Positions 57,442 through 64,000 of a DNA stretch of 64,000 nt are shown one piece after another. The notes under the pieces are model-generated. The model was given only the letters and a program-made list of their open reading frames with translations, did no database searches and was not told where the DNA came from. The stretch lies in assembly GCF_019721995.1 (NCBI RefSeq), contig NZ_BLYC01000002.1, positions 248,001-312,000 on the forward strand. The letters are read 5' to 3'. This DNA comes from Bathymodiolus japonicus methanotrophic gill symbiont. Lineage in GTDB: Bacteria > Pseudomonadota > Gammaproteobacteria > Methylococcales > Methylomonadaceae. Within the stretch, counting starts at the first letter, position 1, and each line of letters starts with the position of its first letter. A program made the position numbers and the translations under genes.

Positions 57442-57565
57442 TTATTCATAATGTTTATTTTATCCGGATGTACCGCCAAGTATGACGCTATTAGGTATGA
57501 TAATACGCAATTATCAATAAATGATAGCTATTACATATCAAACCCCAAAGATGGTAAATATGACA

Positions 57566-59050
57566 TCAGTGTTCCCCTATCAATTGAGGCCGTGAAACTA
57601 ACCTCGCCACAAGAGAGCTCATAAAGCACTGTAAAGACATTCCTGTTATTATTGCGTTTTGAACTGCTCGAATGGTATACGAGCTGATACGAGATATTCT
57701 TGCATGGAAAAATAATGGATTCACAAAACGATCTCGTTTTTGGGCCTGTTGCTGCCTTATCTCCAGAGCCTCGCTATATTTTTTATCCGATGGATGAATC
57801 AATTCTGGCTGTTGTGTTTTTGAAATCTCTTCAAACACGCGCATTAAATTATAGCTCATTGCAGTCAGGCGCATTTGATTTTCAAGTGAGCGGGTATTGG
57901 AAGACCAAGCTTTGAAGTTTCCTTGAAATTACTTTTAGTGTTATTGAATGTCTTTTCAATCGTCCATCGTTTGAAATATAGCATGGCAATGGCTCCAGGG
58001 TTAATAGTCATTGGCAAGGTTGTCACAAACCGGTAAAGTTTTCCGGTTTCTGGATCACGGTAATCCACCACGTTAAATTTGATGCCCTTGTTTTCGTACA
58101 CACTGTATGCTTCAACTCCTGTATTGATCTCATGCTGGGAGTCAAAAGGGATAGACTCAACCAGAGTCGCAATTGAATTTTCTTTGTAACTACTCAGCGT
58201 GTTTTTTAACTTTAAAATCAAATGGATATATTTTAATTTAACCTGACTTTAGTCATTTTCACCTTTAAAAAGGGGTGAAAATTGGACTAAAATTCAGAGA
58301 GATACATTAATTATTATTTTAAATCAATCTGTTATGAGTTTAAATTACGCTGAGTAGTTACTTTTCTTTTAGCATTGAAATCATGTAATTAGCATGTCGT
58401 TTCTGCCGATCCCACCAGACAAAGTCGGTGACGGCTTTATCGTAGACATAGAGATGTTTCTGAGAGCTGTTATTTCCCTTGTTTTGCTTTTCAATATGAT
58501 CTCGTAACACAGGTATTTCTTGATGTCTCTGAGTTCCGTTTGTCACCAGACAAAGAAATCTGAGCAACCCACTTCTGAGATTCAACGCGTAAATCCCCTC
58601 GGCCGCATAAACTTTCCCCTTGCTGTTTTTTTCAGTATGGCAGGCATGATCAATAAAATGTCCATCCGCTGCTTCTATGGTGTATTCGTCAAGTTCCGGG
58701 AATGCTTTAAGATAATCAATGCCTTGCGATAGCAGTGTTTCAGCGTGAAGATGATAGCTCTGCTGTTCAAATGCCTCAAGCATACTTGTTCGTCTATGCG
58801 ACTTCAGTGATTTAAAATACGTTGAGTGGGGAAGCAGCTGGCCATAAATCTGTTCATTGGTTTGGAGGAAATGGCGACCACTATCGACTACACTGATACA
58901 GCGTAATAACCCAAGGCGAATAAAGTCGATATCCTTCAACTCTGGGCATGAACGAGCCCACAAAGGATGACGCTCTGCTAACAGGGCACGTTCCATACTT
59001 TCATTGCAGTGTTGGTGAATATGTTCAGAGAGTGGTAGGTCTTTAAGCAT
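57566..59050 (-). pseudogene. ISx transposase, disrupted copy 3
   Basis: ATG 59050 gives MLKDLPLSEHIHQHCN. The gene is cut by the M66 MITE inside ...ISMLKE/NSIATLVES. It also has a two-base insertion near 57915 (KETKAWSSN becomes KETSKLGL). Otherwise it is like copy 1 and adds the C-terminal 85 residues that copy 1 lacks. Confidence 0.88.
58186..58361 (-). mobile_element. M66 MITE (176 bp), inverse orientation
   Basis: Same ends, same TTTTCTTT duplication (58178-58185, 58362-58369) and the same ISx position as the copy at 10469, but the interior is inverted relative to that copy. Confidence 0.93.
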
Positions 59051-59175
59051 GGGTGATATCCGTTTATGAGCTGATTAAAACGGAAATTTTTAGAAGAATT
59101 TTTTCGGCAATTGCAAGCTTTATTTGAAATTATTTGTTGTTTTTTTACGGTGCCTACAGAGTGTCTATTTGCTGT

Positions 59176-59470
59176 CGCTGAAAATCAGGGAAACGGAGCC
59201 TAAGCGAAGTGATGATTTTTAGTCCGCGATAGCCGTAGGGCCGTTATTTTGTCGGAGTCTGAGCGTTAGCGAAGGTGGAGACAAAATAAAAGGCCATCCG
59301 ACACGGCGTCAAGTCATTTGGAGCCTATGTTCCGACCCCTTGTTGGGTCGGGACGAGGTGACGAGGACGAATCGGGGCCGCCGGAGGCATAAGTGGTCGC
59401 GTTAAGTTTTTGCTGCTTGCTTGGGCTGGGATGCCCAAAACAAGCTTTCGCAAAAATAGCGACTCCCCGA
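59176..59470 (+). repeat. Type C structured repeat (295 bp)
   Basis: Removing it joins TATTTGCTGT-TATAAGTG, identical to the uninterrupted ISx copy 2 at 11710-11727. No duplication, no loss. Confidence 0.94.
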
Positions 59471-59973
59471 TATAAGTGATTAAAATCAAAAAGATGGAAA
59501 TATTCGAGTGGTGCTACCTTCAGGTAGGTTATAGGCTGCTTTGTTTAGGTACTTCTTCTTTCAATGGGAACACTGATGAAATATGATGAAATTAATTATG
59601 TTAATTCAGGTGAAATGACGAGAGATGCATTATTCAATGAGCTATCTACCCTAGGTGTTAAAACTGAAAAGGCAGATAAAACATTGAGCAAGATTGACTC
59701 ACTTCTCAGTGCCAAACAACAAGGGTATGTTTTTTTAATTTACCAAACTATTTTACACTGGGAAGACAGAGCAACTGAATGGAGTGGTTTACGCGATAGG
59801 GCAAAAATTAAATTAGAACTTATTGACACGGATACAAAAGTTACTGTCGATAACGCAATTTTTAATTTAGTTGGTACTTGGTGGACATTTGGTGGTCTAC
59901 ATCCTCAAGATATGGTGAGTGAGGCGGTGAAAGAGTATTTTAAAAAAGTATTTGATTTGGAAAAATAGGCTAA

Positions 59974-60292
59974 CCCATCTTCGTCACTTTCATCTTTCTA
60001 AGCCATTGATTCATCGGTTTAAGCGATTTTTTGTCGAAAAATTCTCTTTAAAATCAATGGTGTTTTTTTTGAAAGTTTTGTAGTGCCATTTATATTATTT
60101 TTGTCGATAAATTCATTGACTTTTGTCAAAAAAATCATCATTATTTGAGTGTAATTTACATGCGACAAAAATACTCTAAAAAATCCAACGTTTTATACAA
60201 AAACACAAAATCTGTAGTGCCAACTGGCTACTTTTTAAAATTTCAACCAATTGATTTATAACAACTACATCATCAATAGTGACGAATATGGG
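59974..60292. mobile_element. M1 MITE (319 bp)
   Basis: Ends CCCATCTTCGTCAC / GTGACGAATATGGG. The duplication is CTAA (59970-59973 and 60293-60296), showing the target is YTAA rather than strictly TTAA. It starts 5 bases after the lipoprotein stop. Confidence 0.92.
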
Positions 60293-60366
60293 CTAAGGAC
60301 AACGGACAAATATAGGCTCTTTTCACTTTCCTGTTGGCCAGATACTAAAGAGCGAGTATTTAATAA

Positions 60367-60570
60367 CTGAAGTTTCCCAATTATTGAGTAGCTGAAATAC
60401 ACAATGCTGGTGTATCGAGGTTTATTTTAGGTGGTTTTGCCATGTTTATAGCAAACCCCTACTTAATTCCCCTTAGGCAATAGCATTTGAAGCGAATGAA
60501 AAGACTATTTTTTTCATATAGTTGTAGCATAGTTTCAATTTTACCATAAATAATTATTGGGAAACTTCAG
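60367..60570 (-). mobile_element. M2 MITE (204 bp)
   Basis: Inverse-orientation copy, with a worn TAAYAA-type duplication at its borders. It interrupts the first reading frame of the IS3-type element. The peptide before it (PDTKERVFN) and after it (KMLPPLNMSVPELAKAE) rejoin in frame. Confidence 0.85.
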
Positions 60571-60577
60571 TAACAAA

Positions 60578-61033
60578 ATGCTTCCCCCCTTAAATATGAG
60601 CGTACCTGAATTAGCTAAGGCCGAAAATATTCCTTACGGAACGCTGTATACGTGGAAGCAAACTTATGTTGATAAGAAGTGCAAAAACACTAAAAACACA
60701 AGCCATTCTCCTATACAGTGGACAGCCGAGAAAAAATTATCAGCCATTATAGAAACAAGTACCCTGAGCGAGCAAGAGTGTAATGAATATTGTCGTACAC
60801 ATGGGCTTTATAAAGCTGAACTTGAGTCCTGGAAGACCCATTTTATTAAAGGATCAGAGCAAAACGTGACGCAAGAAAAAACAGATAGAAACGTATTAAA
60901 ACAATTACGTAGTGAAAACAAAAAATTAAAGAAAGAGCTTAATCGCAAAGAGAAAGCACTTGCAGAAACAGTGGCCTTATTGGTGCTTAGAAAAAAGCTG
61001 GATGCGCTCTGGGAGGAAAACGAGGACGCTTAA
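60578..61033 (+). CDS. IS3-type transposase, OrfA
   Basis: About 151 residues from ATG 60578. It has a helix-turn-helix (MSVPELAKAENIPYGTLYTWKQTYV) and a C-terminal leucine-rich coiled coil (LRSENKKLKKELNRKEKALAETVALLVLRKK), as in IS3 OrfA. The frame is open upstream to 60557 and, beyond the M2 MITE, further upstream, so the true N-terminus has probably been lost to the MITE. The slippery heptamer A-AAA-AAG at 60991-60997 is in the right phase for -1 frameshifting into OrfB. Confidence 0.82.
   Translation: MLPPLNMSVPELAKAENIPYGTLYTWKQTYVDKKCKNTKNTSHSPIQWTAEKKLSAIIETSTLSEQECNEYCRTHGLYKAELESWKTHFIKGSEQNVTQEKTDRNVLKQLRSENKKLKKELNRKEKALAETVALLVLRKKLDALWEENEDA
60991..60997 (+). other. Programmed -1 frameshift heptamer
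   Basis: A AAA AAG, with AAA and AAG as zero-frame codons near the OrfA end, is the classical IS3-family slippery site. The -1 frame is open from here into OrfB. Confidence 0.7.
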
Positions 61034-62073
61034 TTCCTCACTCAGAGCGCGTAAATTATGTCACATGGATCAATGAAGCCATTGGACAAGGTGCCAGAAA
61101 GGGCAAAGCCTGTGATATTGTTGGTATCAGCATTCGTACCTTACAAAACTGGCAAGTTAACGGAGGAGTAGAGGCCGATAGAAGGTCGGATGCCATACGT
61201 TCATCTCCTAATAATAAATTAAGCGAATATGAGCAACTTGCTATTTTAATGACCTGTAATGAGGACGAGTATGCCAATTTACCACCGAGTCAAATCGTCC
61301 CTATCCTGGCAGACAAAGGCATCTACATTGCCTCCGAATCATCATTTTATCGAGTGTTGCATAAAGCAGAACAAGTCACACATAGAGGGCGGGCTAAAGA
61401 GCGCAAAAACACCTCCAAACCAACGAGTTATATCGCAGAAAAAGCGAACCAGGTATGGACGTGGGATATCAGCTACATGCCAACACCCATCGTGGGTCAG
61501 TTCTACTATTTATATATGATAGAGGACATTTATAGCCGAAAAATAGTCGGGGCTGAAGTGTATGAACAAGAAAGTGGCGAAGATGCCGCTACACTACTTG
61601 AGCGTAGCCTATTAAAGGAAAAAATGATGTATAACCCATTGGTGCTCCATTCTGATAATGGCGCACCAATGAAATCACTCACCTTGCGCAGCAAAATGTA
61701 TGATTTAAACTTAACCAGCTCATACAGCCGCCCACGAGTGAGTAATGACAACCCTTATTCTGAAGCTTTGTTTAGAACGGTAAAGTATTGTCCTGACTGG
61801 CCTGGCAGTGGCTTTGATAGTCTTGATGAAGCCCGGGAATGGGTAGGTAACTTTGTCGAATGGTATAACAACGAGCACCGGCACAGCAAAATAAAATTCG
61901 TCACACCTGCGGAACAACATGAAGGAAAAGACAAAAATATTCTTGAAATGCGAGATAAATTATATCTCCAGAAGAAAAAAGAAAAACCTTCCAGATGGTC
62001 TGGCTCAACCAGAAACTGGGATGCTACAGGGCCAGTTTCATTAAATCCTGACAGGACTGATGAAGCGGCTTAA
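60997..62073 (+). CDS. IS3-type transposase, OrfB (DDE integrase domain)
   Basis: The -1 frame is open from the slippery site to 62073 (about 358 codons). HTH region: GKACDIVGISIRTLQNWQ. Integrase core: VWTWDISYMPTP (D), VLHSDNGAPMKS (D) and NPYSEALFRTVKYCPDW (E) with 35-residue D-E spacing. Independent initiation could occur at ATG 61249. The core is intact. The element's terminal repeats could not be placed with confidence; its right border lies close to 62090, where the hsdM fragment ends. Confidence 0.85.
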   Translation, partial: AGCALGGKRGRLIPHSERVNYVTWINEAIGQGARKGKACDIVGISIRTLQNWQVNGGVEADRRSDAIRSSPNNKLSEYEQLAILMTCNEDEYANLPPSQIVPILADKGIYIASESSFYRVLHKAEQVTHRGRAKERKNTSKPTSYIAEKANQVWTWDISYMPTPIVGQFYYLYMIEDIYSRKIVGAEVYEQESGEDAATLLERSLLKEKMMYNPLVLHSDNGAPMKSLTLRSKMYDLNLTSSYSRPRVSNDNPYSEALFRTVKYCPDWPGSGFDSLDEAREWVGNFVEWYNNEHRHSKIKFVTPAEQHEGKDKNILEMRDKLYLQKKKEKPSRWSGSTRNWDATGPVSLNPDRTDEAA

Positions 62074-62353
62074 ATAATTTAGGCGAAAACTATCTTGAAA
62101 AACACCGGAATTTTTCACCTTCACTGGCATCCACGCCAAGTAAGTCTTTGATCTCACCATCAAAACCATGCAAATAAGCATCAAAATCAATATCAAAAGA
62201 TTTATCGTTCGCGTATATATCTTTAAGAGTCTTTCCATGTTCAAAGATATAAACGTTGTAGCCTTGCCCTCTATCTCGTATCAGGTCGATAAAATCTTCT
62301 TTATCAATATCGGCTATAGCATCTTCACCAATATCCGCCTTCAATTCATCAAA

Positions 62354-62633
62354 CGCTGAAAATCATGGAAACGGAGCTTAGCGAAGTGTTGATTTTTAGT
62401 CCCTGATAGGCGACAGGGCAATTTGCTGATTCGACGTGTGCTAGCAGCACGCGAGAGGAGCAAGAATTGCATTCCGAATAGCCGTCTAGCCAGTGAGGTA
62501 GTAATGACGAAGCGTCTTTTGTGCGTAGTCGTTGCGGACGCAGGGCGTTCAGGGCATCTCCCATCCGCTGCGTAGGTGAACGAATTATGGCGACAGGAGT
62601 CCCGGAATTTCGTGAGGTAGCATGGCGCGCCTG
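62354..62633 (+). repeat. Type A structured repeat (280 bp)
   Basis: Lies between TCATCAAA and CATTCTAA of the hsdM fragment. Exact removal restores the frame; no duplication. Confidence 0.94.
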
Positions 62634-62759
62634 CATTCTAATTAAGCGGCTTTCGATCATTGCTAAAGCAAAAAAAAGCATCATGAAAGATGGCCATTCG
62701 GATTCTTTGATTCCTGATCCTCGCAATAAATCAGCGGTGTTCCATATTTTTGATTCGTA

Positions 62760-63039
62760 CGCTGAAAATCATGGAAACGTAGCTTAGCGAAGTGGTGATT
62801 TTTAGTCCCTGATAGGCGACAGGGCAATTCGCTGATTCGACGTGTGCTAGCAGCACGCGAGAGGAGCAAGAATTGGATTCCGAATAGCCGTCCAGCCAGT
62901 GAGGTAGTAATGACGAAGCGTCTTTTGTGCGTAGTCGTTGCGGACGCAGGGCGTTCAGGGCATCTCCCATCCGCTGCGTAGGTGAACTAATTATGGCGAC
63001 AGGAGTCCCGGAATTTCGTGAGGTAGCATGGCGCGCCTG
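62760..63039 (+). repeat. Type A structured repeat (280 bp)
   Basis: Lies between GATTCGTA and TTGAAGAA of the hsdM fragment, 126 bp from the other copy and in the same orientation. Exact removal restores the frame; no duplication. Confidence 0.94.
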
Positions 63040-63137
63040 TTGAAGAATATTATTGTTATTGTTCATTATGCCGTTCAGTTATTATTTTTGGAGTCCATTC
63101 ATGTCTATCTATTGTGTGAACGGGTTGTTTTATAAAA

Positions 63138-63428
63138 TCATTTTTTAAGTGTATTCGACCATTCTCTGGATGTGTGAAAAACAGACAAAATCTGAATTTG
63201 TTGGTTTTTTACTCGATAGGGCAAGAGGTAGTGTGTACCTGTCAAAACTAACTCTCGTGTCCCTTCCACCCTACCTTTTCGTCCCAGCTGAGGATTGTTT
63301 TGTAATACGGTTACGTGCTCTTTAATTTCAGCAAGCAAAGTACGAGCAGCTCTAAGATTTTCTTCGGCGATGTATTCAAAGATTTCCCGCAAATCCTGAC
63401 GAGCAGGTTCAGTCCAGACTATTTTCAC
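63138..63428 (-). CDS. RelE/ParE-family toxin
   Basis: A 96-residue basic protein with the RelE/ParE fold pattern: KIVWTEPARQDLREIFEYIAEEN at the N-terminus, NPQLGRKGRVEGTRELVL in the middle and YLLPYRVKNQQIQILSVFHTSREW at the end. ParE members poison gyrase; RelE members cleave mRNA on ribosomes. Which applies cannot be told here. Its start overlaps the antitoxin stop by 4 bp (ATGA), so the pair is translationally coupled with the antitoxin first. Confidence 0.9.
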   Translation of the reverse strand: MKIVWTEPARQDLREIFEYIAEENLRAARTLLAEIKEHVTVLQNNPQLGRKGRVEGTRELVLTGTHYLLPYRVKNQQIQILSVFHTSREWSNTLKK

Positions 63429-63682
63429 GCTTTATTTTTGGCTTTCTGTTCAATCAAAGTATCCATTTCTTGCATGACTTGATTATGTTCGACTAACTCA
63501 CCACGATCAGCCGCTTCTATTCCTTGGGTGATTTTTTCAATCTGCCAAGCATGGGTTTCCAGGTATTCTTGAATGGCCTGGTTTACTAAATAATTACGTG
63601 ATCTATCCAGTGACCCTGCTATATCATCAAGTTGGTGTACGATGTTTGATTCTGCTCTAACAGTAAATGCTTCAGTGGCCAT
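63425..63682 (-). CDS. Ribbon-helix-helix antitoxin
   Basis: An 85-residue CopG/RHH-type protein. The beta strand TEAFTVRAESNIVHQLDDIAGSLDRSRNYLVNQAIQEYLE is a typical DNA-binding ribbon-helix-helix (about residues 3-42). The helical C-terminus (WQIEKITQGIEAADRGELVEHNQVMQEMD) should wrap the toxin. It starts at ATG 63682. Upstream, two GAACCA-type motifs (about 63690-63712 on the minus strand) may form the autoregulatory operator. Confidence 0.9.
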   Translation of the reverse strand: MATEAFTVRAESNIVHQLDDIAGSLDRSRNYLVNQAIQEYLETHAWQIEKITQGIEAADRGELVEHNQVMQEMDTLIEQKAKNKA

Positions 63683-63731
63683 AATAAATACCTTGGTTCA
63701 ATATGGTTCATTTGTAATCATAGTTTATACT

Positions 63732-63916
63732 TTATATATCCGCCACCAACTTGCTCAACCTCTCCTGCCCTGCATGTGTATAAATCTGAGTGGTAGCAAT
63801 ACTTTCATGCCCCAACAAAGCCTGTATATCAATCAGCTGTACATCTTTTTCAAGCAAGCGGGTTGCGTAAGTATGACGCAATTTATGTGGCGTAACTTTT
63901 TTATCAATACCACTCG
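63732..63916 (-). pseudogene. Tyrosine recombinase C-terminal fragment
   Basis: The minus-strand frame reads GIDKKVTPHKLRHTYATRLL, QALLGHESIATTQIYTHAG and ends at TAA 63732. These hold the box II residues of phage-integrase/Xer-type enzymes: H-x-L-R-H (HKLRH), G-H (LLGHES) and the catalytic tyrosine (QIYTH). The upstream two thirds are cut off at 63916, where an IS4-type end begins. Inactive. Confidence 0.82.
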
Positions 63917-63934
63917 ATGTTCAAGTTTTTTAAC
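63917..63934 (-). repeat. Solo IS4-type end
   Basis: CTCGATGTTCAAGTTTTT is identical to the left terminus of the element at 22369, but the following bases (63935-64000) are not IS sequence. It is therefore a lone end left by deletion, or part of a shorter derivative beyond the window. Confidence 0.7.
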
Positions 63935-64000
63935 TGATTGATTTTATTGATAATTTTACTGACAAAGAAAGCATCAACATCATTGTAAATCAATCACTTA

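Larger units (their letters stand above)
57564..59578 (-). mobile_element. ISx copy 3 with two nested insertions
   Basis: Ends CATCAGTGTTCCCC and GGGAACACTGATG. A perfect 8-bp AAATATGA duplication flanks it (57556-57563 and 59579-59586). It contains an M66 MITE (58186-58361) and a type C repeat (59176-59470). The best-delimited copy of this element. Confidence 0.93.
57213..59968 (+). pseudogene. DUF4823-type lipoprotein, broken by an M2 MITE and ISx
   Basis: The pieces are ATG 57213 to 57237, 57449 to 57563 and 59587 to 59968. Excising both elements with one copy of each duplication (TTATTCA and AAATATGA) restores one frame. It starts MKKSGLLFIMFILSGCTAKYDA, has a lipobox ending LSGC, continues NPKDGKYDEINYVNSG and ends VFDLEK, about 175 residues. 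The TILHWEDRATEWSGLRDRAKIKLELID stretch is the DUF4823 hallmark. An outer-membrane or periplasmic lipoprotein of unknown role, now inactive. The two duplications show both insertions were simple. Confidence 0.88.
62090..63066 (-). pseudogene. Type I restriction-modification M subunit (HsdM-like) fragment with two type A repeats
   Basis: ATG 63066 starts MNNNNNILQ. A type A repeat (62760-63039) follows. Exact removal gives CTT CAA-TAC GAA TCA, continuing YESKIWNTADLLRGSGIKESEW to ESRLIRM. The second type A repeat (62354-62633) follows, and removal continues ATG-TTT GAT GAA, that is FDELKADIGEDAIADIDKEDF. The frame ends at 62090 with GVDASEGEKFRCFSR, probably at the border of the IS3-type element. 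The IWNTADLLRG motif and length match the N-terminal helical domain of HsdM N6-adenine methylases; the catalytic NPPY domain is missing. Confidence 0.75.

Noticed and set aside
62354-63039. Group II or group I intron explanation for the clean type A insertions
   Set aside because: No GUGYG...AY borders, no domain V-like hairpin with AGC, no consistent U before and G after; left flanks vary. Kept only as an open possibility for splicing tests.

Overview
The window looks like a stretch of gammaproteobacterial chromosome being eroded by mobile elements. The housekeeping backbone follows classical gammaproteobacterial order: glnD-map divergent from rpsB-tsf-pyrH-frr-uppS-cdsA-dxr-rseP, rnr-rlmB, rpe and rpiA, and an M16 protease pair-rsmD-coaD-ferredoxin-uup run. 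The PuuD-like membrane protein, the GH57/DUF4912 alpha-glucan cluster and the general gene content would fit a methanotroph-like lineage (Methylococcales), but no methane gene is present, so that placement is inference only.

Layout. 1-2.3 kb: a disrupted IS4-type element, two structured repeats and a broken phoH-like gene. 2.3-5.7 kb: peroxiredoxin, rmlA, a PilZ protein and argH on the minus strand. 6.2-7.3 kb: a ParD-like antitoxin and zeta-type toxin pair. 7.3-11.8 kb: a nest of IS copies, MITEs and structured repeats. 12.1-16.2 kb: rnr, rlmB and a split hypothetical gene. 16.7-22.3 kb: a four-gene minus-strand cluster (DUF4912, GH57, carbohydrate-binding plus EEP phosphatase/nuclease, PLD-like). 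22.4-25.7 kb: an intact IS4-type element, a MITE and an IS630. 26-40.8 kb: the housekeeping core. 40.9-46.4 kb: a dismantled CusA-type metal pump, an IS66, a periplasmic metal-binding protein, gene debris and an SMR transporter interrupted at its third codon. 46.5-56.9 kb: cyoE, M16 pair, rsmD, an IS1634 wreck, coaD, ferredoxin, uup and tRNA-Ser(GGA). 57.2-64 kb: a twice-disrupted DUF4823-type lipoprotein, an IS3-type element with a programmed frameshift signal, an hsdM fragment carrying two structured repeats, a RelE/RHH toxin-antitoxin pair and an integrase remnant.

The main discovery candidate is a family of 16 structured repeats of 260-295 bp (types A, B, C, D). They begin with CGCTG and end in GGCGCGCCTG (A, B, D) or CCCCGA (C). 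At about ten sites the unoccupied target can be reconstructed, from another copy of the host repeat or from the restored reading frame, and the repeats prove to be clean insertions with no target-site duplication. The types are mosaics that share end modules, and their stems keep pairing although the sequences differ between types, which points to selection for a folded RNA or single-stranded DNA. I see no transposase in the window that could be assigned to them.

Four ordinary MITE families sit alongside: M1 (319 bp, derived from an IS1634-type element, 4-bp YTAA duplications), M2 (about 204 bp, CTGAAGTTTCCC ends), M3 (115 bp, GGTAAC ends) and M66 (176 bp, with the ends of the resident IS66, 8-bp duplications). 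Several host genes can be rebuilt exactly by removing these insertions.
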